DNA of 64,000 bases from Cellulosimicrobium sp. ES-005 (GTDB lineage: Bacteria; Actinomycetota; Actinomycetes; Actinomycetales; Cellulomonadaceae): NCBI RefSeq assembly GCF_040448685.1, contig NZ_CP159290.1, forward strand, positions 2,418,001 through 2,482,000, written 5' to 3'. This document shows positions 41,740-49,742 of the stretch, piece after piece (the stretch's first letter is position 1; every line of letters starts with the position of its first letter). The notes beneath the pieces were generated by a model. That model did not search any database. It was not told the DNA's origin and saw only the letters and a program-made list of their open reading frames with translations. The translations under genes were made by a program, and so were the position numbers.

Positions 41740-44700
41740 GTGACCACGGACCCGCTCGCGCGCTTCGCCGCGCCCACGCGCTCCTGGTTCTCGGGCGCGT
41801 TCGACGCCCCGACCGCCGCGCAGGCGGGGGCGTGGGACGCGGTGTCGAGCGACCGGCACGCGCTCGTCGTCGCCCCGACCGGGTCGGGCAAGACGCTCGC
41901 GGCGTTCCTCTGGTCGCTCGACCGGATCATGGGCGCGCCGAGGGCCGGCGAGGAGGTCGCCCGGGAGCACCGCTGCCGCGTCGTGTACGTGTCGCCCCTC
42001 AAGGCGCTCGCCGCCGACGTCGAGCGCAACCTCCGGTCGCCGCTCGCGGGCATCCGGCAGGCGGCGGTGCGCCTCGGGCTCGAGGTGCCGGACGTCGTCG
42101 TCGGCACCCGGACGGGCGACACGCCCACGAGCGAGCGGCGGCGCCTCGCGACGCACCCGCCGGACATCCTCATCACGACGCCCGAGTCGCTGTTCCTCGT
42201 GCTGACCTCGCAGGCCCGTGCGGGTCTCGCGGGCGTCGAGACGGTGATCGTCGACGAGATCCACGCCGTGGCGGGGACCAAGCGCGGCGCACACCTCGCC
42301 GTGTCCCTCGAACGGCTCGACGCCTTCCTGGAGGCGCAGGGCCGACCGCCCGCGCAGCGCGTCGGGCTCTCGGCGACGGTCCGACCCGTCGAGGCCGTCG
42401 CGACGTTCCTCGGCGGCCACCGCCCGGAGGCGGAGGCCGGGCGCGAGGTGGTCGTCGTGCAGCCGCCCGCGAGCAAGCGCATCGAGGTCGACGTCGTGGT
42501 GCCCGTCCCCGACCTCGCGGACCTCGGCACGGCCGCGCTCGTGCCCGACACCTCGAGGCGGACGGCGGCGGGGGCAGACGATCCCGGTGGTCGTGACACG
42601 GCGCCGGGGACGACGACCGACGGCCTCCCGCCCCTGCCCCCCGGCGAGCCCGACCTGTCGGGTCCGGCGACCTCGCGACCCACCGGGGCGCCAGACGTGC
42701 GCCCGCCGCGGCCGTCGGTGTGGCCGCACGTCGAGGAGCGCGTCGTCGACCTCGTCGCCGACCACCGCTCCACGCTCGTCTTCACCAACTCGCGCCGAGG
42801 CGCCGAGCGGCTCACGGCGCGCATGAACGAGGTGTGGGCGGAGCGTCAGGGCGAGGACGTCCTCGACCCGGGGACGGTCACCGCGGCCCAGGTGCAGGCC
42901 CAGTCGGGCGCGAGCTCGGGCGTCGAGCCCGTCATCGCCCGCGCGCACCACGGGTCGATGAGCCGCGCCGAGCGCACGCGCACGGAGACCGAGCTCAAGG
43001 ACGGACGGCTGCCCGCGGTCGTCGCGACGTCGAGCCTCGAGCTCGGCATCGACATGGGCGCGGTCGACCTCGTGGTGCAGGTCGGCGCCCCGCCGTCGGT
43101 CGCGTCCGGGCTCCAGCGCATCGGGCGCGCGGGGCACCAGGTGGGCGCCGTCTCGCACGGCGTCGTGTTCCCCACGCACCGGGGCGACCTCGTGCCGTCG
43201 GCCGTCGTGGCCGAGCGCATGCGCACCGGGGGCATCGAGGAGCTGCACGTGCTCGCGAACCCGCTCGACGTGCTCGCGCAGCAGGTGGTGGCCATGGTCG
43301 CCGTCGACGAGTGGACGGTGGCGGAGCTCGCGACCGTCGTGCGCCGCAGCGCGCCCTACGCCCACCTGGGCGACGCGTCGCTGCACGCGGTGCTCGACAT
43401 GCTCGCGGGACGCTACCCGAGCGAGGACTTCGGCGAGCTGCGCGCACGGATCGTGTGGGACCGCGCGTCCGGGCGGATCACGGGTCGTCCGGGGGCGCTG
43501 CGCCTCGCCGCGACGAGCGGCGGGACGATCCCCGACCGCGGGATGTACGGCGTCTTCCTCGCGACGGACTCCGGGACCGTCGCGGGCGACCCGGACACCG
43601 CGGGCGGCCGGGCGCCGCGCGGCGGGAAGCGCGTCGGCGAGCTCGACGAGGAGATGGTGTACGAGTCGCGCGTCGGCGACACGTTCACGCTCGGGTCGAG
43701 CACGTGGCGCATCGAGGACATCACGCCCGACCGCGTGCTCGTGACCCCGGCGCCGGGCATCCCGGGGCGCCTGCCGTTCTGGAAGGGCGACTCGCCCGGC
43801 CGGCCCGCCGAGCTCGGCCGCGCCCTCGGTGCCTGGGTCCGCGAGACCGACACCCTCGCGGCGGACGACCACGACGCCGCGGCCGATCGGCTGCGCTCCG
43901 CGGGGCTCGACGCGTGGGCGAGCGACAACCTGCTCGCCTACCTCCGCGAGCAGCGCGACGCGACCGGCCGCGTCCCGGACGACCGGACGGTCGTCGTCGA
44001 GCGGTTCCGCGACGAGCTCGGGGACTGGCGCGTCGTCGTGCACTCGCCCTACGGGGCGAAGGTCCACGCCCCGTGGGCGCTCGTGCTCGCCGCGCGGCTG
44101 CGGGAGCGGTACGGCGTCGACGCCGCCGCGATGCACGCGGACGACGGCATCGTCCTGCGCCTGCCCGACACCGGGGACTCGTGGCTCGAGGGGTCGAGCG
44201 ACGGGACCGGCGGGCTCGGCGGCGACGCGCCGGTCGTCCCCGTGGAGGACCTGCTCCTCGACCCCGACGAGGTCCTCGACGCGGTGCGCGACGAGCTCGG
44301 CGGGTCCGTCATGTTCGCGTCCCGGTTCCGCGAGGCCGCGGCGCGTGCGCTCCTGCTCCCCCGGCGTCGCCCGGACCGCCGCCAGCCGCTGTGGCAGCAG
44401 CGCCAGCGCTCCGCCCAGCTCCTGTCGGTCGCGTCGCAGTACCCCGAGTTCCCGATCGTCCTCGAGGCCGCGCGCGAGTGCCTGCAGGACGACTTCGACG
44501 TCGCGGCGCTCACCGACCTCATGCGTGACCTCGCCGCCGGGCGCGTGCGCCTCGTCGAGGTGACGACGCCGACGCCGTCGCCGTTCGCGCAGTCCCTCCT
44601 GTTCGGGTACACGGCGCAGTTCCTCTACGACGGCGACGCCCCGCTCGCGGAGCGGCGGGCGGCGGCGCTGTCTCTCGACCCGACGCTGCTCGCCGAGTTG

Positions 44701-46806
44701 CTCGGCGGGGACGGCGTCGCGGCCCAGCTCGCCGACCTGCTCGACCCGGCGCAGATCGAGCGGACCGAGGCGGAGCTCGGCGCGCTCGCGCCGGAACGCC
44801 AGGCCCGCCACGCCGAGGACGTGTGGGACGTGCTGCGCCGCGTCGGCCCCCTCACGGACGCCGAGGTCGCGGCCCGCACGCGCGAGGACGTGCGCGCCGG
44901 CGCACAGGAATGGCTCCGCGAGCTCGAGGCGGCCCGGCGCGTGATCCGCGTCCGGCTGGCGGGCGTCGTCCCCGAGCGGGCGGTGCAGTGGGCCGTCGTC
45001 GAGGACGCCGGGCGACTGCGCGACGCGCTCGGCGTCGCGCTGCCCGTCGGCATCCCCGAGGTGTTCACCGAGCCCGTGCCCGACCCGCTCGGCGACCTCG
45101 TGCGGCGCCACGCGCGCACCCACGGACCGTTCACCGCGGCGGACGTCGCGGCGCGGCTCGGCCTCGGCGTCGCCGTCGTGGCGCAGACGCTGGAGCGGCT
45201 CGAGGCCGCCCGGATGGTCGTCCGCGGTCGCCTGCGGCCGGAGTCGATCGGGGGCACCGGCGACGACTGGTGCGACGCCGAGGTGCTGCGCGTGCTGCGG
45301 CGCCGCTCGCTCGCCGCGCTGCGCGCGGAGGTCGAACCGGTGGCGTCCGAGACCCTCGGCGTCTTCCTCCCGCGGTGGCAGGGGCTGGGTGCGCTGCGCG
45401 GGGCAGACGGCCTCCTGCGCGTCGTCGAGCAGCTCTCGGGGGCCGCCGTGCCCGCGTCGGCGCTCGAGACGCTCGTCCTGCCGTCGCGGGTCACGGACTA
45501 CACGCCGACGATGCTCGACGAGCTCACGACGACCGGAGAGGTCGTGTGGTGCGGCCACGCCCCGCTGCCCGGCTCGGGCGGGGGCGACGGGCTCGTGAGC
45601 CTCCACCTGGCCGAGTGGGCGCCGCTCACGCTGCCGGACCCCGGTCCCGCGCCGGAGACCGGGCTCCACGCGACCCTCCTCGACCTGCTCGACGGCTCGG
45701 GCGGCTACTTCCTCCCGCGGCTCGCCGAGCGGGCGGGCGCCGAGGTCGGGCCGACGCTCGAGGCGCTGTGGGACCTCGTCTGGTCGGGGCACGTGACCAA
45801 CGACGGGCTGGGCTCGTTGCGCGCCCGGCTCGGCACGGGCGGTGGTGCGCACCGCGCCCCCCGGGCTCCCGCGCGCGCCCGTCCGGTGGGGCGCGGCCGG
45901 TTCGCGGGCCTGCGGCCGCCGACGTCCCCGGACACCACGCTGCGCGGCGGAGCGGGCCGCTGGTCGGCGCTGCCGCGGCGCGAGACCGACCCGACCCGGC
46001 GCGCGCACGCGCTCGCGCGCGTGCTGCTCGACCGGCACGGGGTGCTCACGCGCGCCGTCGCCCCCGCCGAGGGCGTCGCGGGGTCGTTCCGCGCGGTGTA
46101 CCGCGTGCTGAGCGAGCTGGAGGCGACCGGGGCGGCGCGGCGCGGGTACTTCGTCGAGCACCTCGGCGGTTCCCAGTTCGCGCTGCCCGGCGCGGTCGAC
46201 CAGCTCCGCACCGACGCCCAGGACCGTGAGCGGGCGATCGAGTCCGCCGCGGCCCGTGGGTCCGGCACCGGGCCGGACGGCCTGCCTCGGCCGCGTCCCG
46301 ACGACGGCACGTCGCGCGGGGGCCCTCGCCCGGGCGCGGTGCTCCTCGCGGCGACCGACCCCGCCAACCCCTACGGGGCCGCGCTGCCGTGGCCCGCGCG
46401 ACCGGCCGCGGCGAGCCCGGGGCCGGGCACCGCGGCGGCCGCGCCGGCCGGCGGCGGAGCGCCGTCGGATCGTGCGGCGACCGGTGCCGAGGCGTCTCGC
46501 GGGCACCGCCCCGGGCGCAAGGCCGGGGCCGTCGTCGTGCTGAGCGACGGCGACCTCGCCCTGTACGTCGAGCGCGGAGGACGGTCGGTCCTCTCGTTCG
46601 TCGACGGCCCGCGGCTCGCGGAGGCGAGCGCCGAGCTCGTCCGCGCGGTGCGCGCGGGCCGGCTCGGCAAGGTCGTGGTGCAGCGGGTCGACGGCGTCGA
46701 GGCGCTGGCCGGGGCGGGCACGACGGCCACGTCCGCCGACGAGGCGGTCCGTGCCCTCCTCGACGCCGGGTTCCGCGCGACGCCGCGCGGTCTGCGGGCG
46801 GCCTGA
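41740..46806 (+). CDS. lhr: Lhr, large superfamily-2 DNA helicase
   Basis: This 1688-residue protein is a full-length Lhr (Lhr-HEL plus C-terminal domains). The helicase core shows Walker A APTGSGKTLAAFLW (about 45-58), VIVDEIHAVAGTKRGAHL (DEIH), SATVRP, SLELGIDMGAVDLVVQVGAP and QRIGRAGHQVG, then winged-helix and Lhr-core domains. Pro/Thr/Gly-rich insertions (about 275-325 and 1480-1580) are larger than in mycobacteria. Lhr is a 3'-5' translocase, damage-inducible in mycobacteria, thought to work in crosslink and uracil-related repair. No LexA box is seen upstream. It is followed by the Nei2-type glycosylase, as in M. tuberculosis (Rv3296-Rv3297). Confidence 0.95.
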   Translation: MTTDPLARFAAPTRSWFSGAFDAPTAAQAGAWDAVSSDRHALVVAPTGSGKTLAAFLWSLDRIMGAPRAGEEVAREHRCRVVYVSPLKALAADVERNLRSPLAGIRQAAVRLGLEVPDVVVGTRTGDTPTSERRRLATHPPDILITTPESLFLVLTSQARAGLAGVETVIVDEIHAVAGTKRGAHLAVSLERLDAFLEAQGRPPAQRVGLSATVRPVEAVATFLGGHRPEAEAGREVVVVQPPASKRIEVDVVVPVPDLADLGTAALVPDTSRRTAAGADDPGGRDTAPGTTTDGLPPLPPGEPDLSGPATSRPTGAPDVRPPRPSVWPHVEERVVDLVADHRSTLVFTNSRRGAERLTARMNEVWAERQGEDVLDPGTVTAAQVQAQSGASSGVEPVIARAHHGSMSRAERTRTETELKDGRLPAVVATSSLELGIDMGAVDLVVQVGAPPSVASGLQRIGRAGHQVGAVSHGVVFPTHRGDLVPSAVVAERMRTGGIEELHVLANPLDVLAQQVVAMVAVDEWTVAELATVVRRSAPYAHLGDASLHAVLDMLAGRYPSEDFGELRARIVWDRASGRITGRPGALRLAATSGGTIPDRGMYGVFLATDSGTVAGDPDTAGGRAPRGGKRVGELDEEMVYESRVGDTFTLGSSTWRIEDITPDRVLVTPAPGIPGRLPFWKGDSPGRPAELGRALGAWVRETDTLAADDHDAAADRLRSAGLDAWASDNLLAYLREQRDATGRVPDDRTVVVERFRDELGDWRVVVHSPYGAKVHAPWALVLAARLRERYGVDAAAMHADDGIVLRLPDTGDSWLEGSSDGTGGLGGDAPVVPVEDLLLDPDEVLDAVRDELGGSVMFASRFREAAARALLLPRRRPDRRQPLWQQRQRSAQLLSVASQYPEFPIVLEAARECLQDDFDVAALTDLMRDLAAGRVRLVEVTTPTPSPFAQSLLFGYTAQFLYDGDAPLAERRAAALSLDPTLLAELLGGDGVAAQLADLLDPAQIERTEAELGALAPERQARHAEDVWDVLRRVGPLTDAEVAARTREDVRAGAQEWLRELEAARRVIRVRLAGVVPERAVQWAVVEDAGRLRDALGVALPVGIPEVFTEPVPDPLGDLVRRHARTHGPFTAADVAARLGLGVAVVAQTLERLEAARMVVRGRLRPESIGGTGDDWCDAEVLRVLRRRSLAALRAEVEPVASETLGVFLPRWQGLGALRGADGLLRVVEQLSGAAVPASALETLVLPSRVTDYTPTMLDELTTTGEVVWCGHAPLPGSGGGDGLVSLHLAEWAPLTLPDPGPAPETGLHATLLDLLDGSGGYFLPRLAERAGAEVGPTLEALWDLVWSGHVTNDGLGSLRARLGTGGGAHRAPRAPARARPVGRGRFAGLRPPTSPDTTLRGGAGRWSALPRRETDPTRRAHALARVLLDRHGVLTRAVAPAEGVAGSFRAVYRVLSELEATGAARRGYFVEHLGGSQFALPGAVDQLRTDAQDRERAIESAAARGSGTGPDGLPRPRPDDGTSRGGPRPGAVLLAATDPANPYGAALPWPARPAAASPGPGTAAAAPAGGGAPSDRAATGAEASRGHRPGRKAGAVVVLSDGDLALYVERGGRSVLSFVDGPRLAEASAELVRAVRAGRLGKVVVQRVDGVEALAGAGTTATSADEAVRALLDAGFRATPRGLRAA

Positions 46807-46874
46807 CGTGGCACCCCTGCGATCACGACCCGGTGGGAGCCGGGGACGCCCGCCGAGCATCGGGAGGGACGGCC

Positions 46875-47714
46875 GTGCCCGAGGGTGACATCCTGCGGCT
46901 CGTGTCCGCGCGTCTGGACGAGGCGCTCGCCGGGCGTGTGCTGGTGCGCGCGGAGCTGCGGTGGCCGACCGCCGCGGAGGTCGACCTCACGGGCCGCACG
47001 GTCGTGGCGAACGTCCCGTACGGCAAGCACCTGTTCACGCGGCTCGACGACGGTCGGTCGCTGCACACGCACCTGCGCATGGAGGGGTCGTGGCGGATCG
47101 CGCGCACGGGCGCCCGGGACGCGCGCGCCGCGGAGCCGTCGGTGCGCGTGGTGCTCGCCAACGCGTGGTGGACGGCAGTCGGGAACCGCATCGGGATGCT
47201 CCACGTGCTGCGCACCGCCGACGAGCGGACCATCACCGGCCCGCTCGGCCCCGACGTGCTGGCCGACGACTTCCCCACGGAGGGGGTCGCGGAGGCCGTC
47301 GCGCGCCTGCGAGCGGATGACGCCGCGGGCGGCACCGGACCACGGCACCGGCCGGGCCGGGAGAGGACCGGCGTCCCGGTCGCGGAGGCGCTGCTCGACC
47401 AGCACCTCGTCGCCGGCATCGGCACGATCTACACGGCCGAGTCGCTCTTCGCGGAGCGGATCTACCCGTGGACGCCGGTCCGGGACGTCGAGGACCTCGC
47501 GGGCGTGCTCACGACGGCACGAGCGCTCATGCAGCGCACCGTCCGGCACGGGTTCGACCCCCGGGCCGGCGTCGTGCGTCACGTGCACGCGCGCACACGA
47601 AAGGCGTGCCACGTCTGTGGCACGCCTGTCGCAGAAGGTACGGCGAACGAGCCGCCGTACGAACGTCCGGTCTTCTGGTGTCCCTCGTGCCAGGCGCCGC
47701 CCGCGAGCGGGTGA
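46875..47714 (+). CDS. nei2: Fpg/Nei-family DNA glycosylase (Nei2-like)
   Basis: The 279-residue protein begins VPEGDILRLVSARLDEALAG; after Met removal the N-terminal Pro and adjacent Glu are the catalytic pair of formamidopyrimidine/endonuclease VIII glycosylases, which remove oxidised bases and nick the strand. It has the conserved Lys in PYGKHLF, the helix-two-turn-helix (LLDQHLVAGIGTIYTAESLF), and a C-terminal zinc finger CHVCGTPV ... WCPSC. The PEGD start and its place after lhr match mycobacterial Nei2. The GTG at 46875 is fixed by the required Pro. A perfect inverted repeat lies inside the zinc-finger codons. Confidence 0.92.
   Translation: MPEGDILRLVSARLDEALAGRVLVRAELRWPTAAEVDLTGRTVVANVPYGKHLFTRLDDGRSLHTHLRMEGSWRIARTGARDARAAEPSVRVVLANAWWTAVGNRIGMLHVLRTADERTITGPLGPDVLADDFPTEGVAEAVARLRADDAAGGTGPRHRPGRERTGVPVAEALLDQHLVAGIGTIYTAESLFAERIYPWTPVRDVEDLAGVLTTARALMQRTVRHGFDPRAGVVRHVHARTRKACHVCGTPVAEGTANEPPYERPVFWCPSCQAPPASG
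47602..47627. repeat. Perfect inverted repeat inside the nei2 zinc-finger codons
   Basis: AGGCGTGCCAC (47602-47612) and its exact complement (47617-47627) are separated by GTCT. The hairpin falls on the CHVCG codons. Confidence 0.7.
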
Positions 47715-47766
47715 TCGCGGGCGTCTCTGCCCGGCACCTGCTCCGGGGCGGCCCCGGCGTGGACCG

Positions 47767-48108
47767 TCAGCCGACGGGCTGCAGGTCCTCTCGTCGTGCG
47801 GTGCCGTCGGGGTTCTGCCGCCCGAGGACCGCGGTCGCGAAGTCTGCCGGGATCGTGTCCGGGATGAGCAGACCCTCGGCGACGGCGACCCGGTCGCTGA
47901 CCTCGCGCAGCACCAACGACATCGGGATGTCGAGCGCCTCGCAGATCGAGCCGAGGAGCTCCGACGACGCTTCCTTCTGACCGCGCTCCACCTCGCTGAG
48001 GTAGCCCAGCGAGACCCGTGCGGCGGAGGACACCTCTCGCAGGGTGCGCCCCTGTCGCTGGCGAGCGTCTCGCAGCACGTCCCCGATCTCTCGTCGAAGA
48101 ACAATCAT
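47767..48108 (-). CDS. clgR: ClgR, XRE-family activator of protease genes
   Basis: The 113-residue protein has an N-terminal Cro/C1 helix-turn-helix (about 8-65: [20 protein letters not shown] and [20 protein letters not shown]) and a tail ending in DLQPVG. It matches ClgR, which in actinobacteria activates clp protease and other stress genes and is itself degraded by Clp. Its place downstream of pgsA-cinA on the same strand is as in mycobacteria (Rv2745c next to pgsA3). The ATG at 48108 has AAGGGGG upstream. I could not find a convincing ClgR operator in the 361-base upstream gap, though it is normally autoregulated. Confidence 0.9.
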   Translation of the reverse strand: MIVLRREIGDVLRDARQRQGRTLREVSSAARVSLGYLSEVERGQKEASSELLGSICEALDIPMSLVLREVSDRVAVAEGLLIPDTIPADFATAVLGRQNPDGTARREDLQPVG

Positions 48109-48469
48109 CTGGCGACCCCCTTCCGTGTCCCGTGCGCCCCCGGGAGCCGGTGAGGCCCCCACCGGGGTGCGCGTACTGCTCGTGCCGGTCTTCCTGTTCA
48201 CTGCCCCGCGTGACGGGGTCGTCCTACCGTACCCCGCCCGCGGTCCGCTCACGTCTCCGGTGCGGCGTGCCGGACCGGCCGTCGGCGCGTTGTCCGTGCG
48301 GCCCACCGGTCGGTTGACGGTCCTGTTGGCGATCACGTGCTGTGCAACGTCCCGACGTGGGGCCTTGTTCCCGCACCCCGCCGCCCGGCGAACCCCCCGC
48401 GGCACGTTCACGACCTCTCCACCTGCACCTCCCGGACCGGGCTCTGCGGGCCGCTCGGGCGACCACGGT
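48109..48469 (-). other. 361-base gap upstream of clgR
   Basis: No gene is evident. The best -10 candidate for clgR is TACGGT on the minus strand (48231-48226), giving a leader of about 110 bases. The gap is less GC-rich near 48310-48345. No ClgR palindrome or terminator for cinA could be defined with confidence. Confidence 0.4.
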
Positions 48470-49021
48470 TCACCCGCGGATTTCACCCTGCCGGTCCGCG
48501 GAGGGCCGGTCCTCCGTCACCGCGCGCGCGAGGTCGACCGCCGCCGCGACGGTCCCGGCGCGGACCGCCGCGCGCTCGCCGTCGAGGTGCAGCCGCCGTA
48601 CGTGCGTCCCGCGGGGCCCGCTCGCCGCCACGAACACCGTGCCCGGTGGTCGGCCGTCCTGCGGGTCCGGTCCCGCGACGCCCGTGGTCGCGACCCCCAC
48701 GTCCGCGCCGAGCACCTCCCGTACCCGCTCCGCCATCTGGCGCGCGACGTCCGGGTGGACCGCCCCGTGCGCGGCGAGGAGGTCGCCGTCGACCCCGAGC
48801 ACCGACTGCTTGACGTCCGTCGCGTAGGCGACGACCGCGCCGCGGAGCACGCGCGACGCGCCCGGGACGTCGACGATCGTCGCGGAGAGCAGCCCGCCCG
48901 TGAGCGACTCGGCGGTCGCGAGGGTCCACCCGCGCGCCTCGAGCGCGGCGAGGAGGCCGACGACGTCCGGTCGTGCGACCAGGGGCCCCGCGGCCTCGAC
49001 GTCGCGGGCGGCCCCCGTCAT
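48470..49021 (-). CDS. cinA: CinA-type nicotinamide-nucleotide amidohydrolase domain protein
   Basis: The 183-residue protein has only the C-terminal CinA domain: [35 protein letters not shown] (about 32-66), [25 protein letters not shown]. This domain deamidates nicotinamide mononucleotide (PncC activity) in pyridine-nucleotide recycling; the N-terminal COG1058 domain of full CinA is absent, as in many actinobacteria. The ATG overlaps the pgsA stop (ATGA). The classic competence/damage name comes from other bacteria; no LexA box is near. Confidence 0.9.
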   Translation of the reverse strand: MTGAARDVEAAGPLVARPDVVGLLAALEARGWTLATAESLTGGLLSATIVDVPGASRVLRGAVVAYATDVKQSVLGVDGDLLAAHGAVHPDVARQMAERVREVLGADVGVATTGVAGPDPQDGRPPGTVFVAASGPRGTHVRRLHLDGERAAVRAGTVAAAVDLARAVTEDRPSADRQGEIRG

Positions 49022-49647
49022 GACGCCGACGCGGCGCCCGGCGTCGCTCCGCGCTCGGCGAGGCGGGCCGCGCGGATCGCGTCGCGCCGCAGCCGCCAGC
49101 CCTGGTAGGCGTACTCCACGCCCGTCACGACGGTGACGAGGATCGCCGCGGCGAGCACCACCCACGCGACGACGCCGATCCACGCGGGCAGGTGCGCCAG
49201 CGGGAGGAGGAAGAGCGTGATCGCGACCGTCTGGAGCACGGTCTTGAGCTTGCCGCCGCGGGACGCGGGCATGACCGCGTACTTGAGGACCGCGAACCGC
49301 AGGAGCGTGACGCCGAGCTCGCGCGCGAGCACGACCACGGGCACCCACCAGGGCAGCACGCCGAGGGGCCACGCGAGCAGGACGAGCGCGGTGCCGACGA
49401 GCAGCTTGTCCGCGATCGGGTCGAGCAGCTTGCCGAGGTCCGTGACGAGGTCGTACCTGCGCGCCAGGTAGCCGTCCAGGCGGTCCGACGTCGCGGCGAG
49501 GACGAAGATGCCCGTCGCGACCAGCCGCCACGTGACGGACTCCCCGCCGTCGACGAGCAGCGCCCACGCGAAGAACGGGACGAGCAGGATCCTCGCCATG
49601 GTGACGAGGTTCGCGGAGTTCCACGGCGAAGGGACGGCGGTGACCAC
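49018..49647 (-). CDS. pgsA: CDP-alcohol phosphatidyltransferase (PgsA-like)
   Basis: The 209-residue membrane enzyme has the CDP-alcohol phosphotransferase signature D-G-X2-A-R-X8-G-X3-D-X3-D in SDRLDGYLARRYDLVTDLGKLLDPIADK (about 54-81) and about five transmembrane helices. It probably makes phosphatidylglycerol phosphate from CDP-diacylglycerol and glycerol 3-phosphate, at the cytoplasmic membrane. Actinobacteria carry several such paralogues, and this one, placed between ftsK and clgR, corresponds to pgsA3. It is coupled to cinA downstream and lies about 95 bases after ftsK. Confidence 0.92.
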   Translation of the reverse strand: MVTAVPSPWNSANLVTMARILLVPFFAWALLVDGGESVTWRLVATGIFVLAATSDRLDGYLARRYDLVTDLGKLLDPIADKLLVGTALVLLAWPLGVLPWWVPVVVLARELGVTLLRFAVLKYAVMPASRGGKLKTVLQTVAITLFLLPLAHLPAWIGVVAWVVLAAAILVTVVTGVEYAYQGWRLRRDAIRAARLAERGATPGAASAS

Positions 49648-49742
49648 GCCACCAGCCTAGGGGGTGCTCAGGGGTGCCCCGACCGGCGACCGCTCGTCGC
49701 GGCGCCGATCCCGGGGCCGCTCCGGTCCCACCCCGTGCGCCC

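Noticed and set aside
41311-46860. 1849-residue open frame antisense to lhr, and other very long antisense frames
   Set aside because: High GC removes stop codons from shadow frames. The translation is Arg/Ala/Pro/Gly-rich without motifs, while the opposite strand has complete helicase motifs and proper codon bias.
48109-48469. ClgR operator for autoregulation
   Set aside because: The only similar sequence (CGCTCGGGCG) has a four-base spacer, whereas known ClgR sites have five between the CGC and GCG half-sites.
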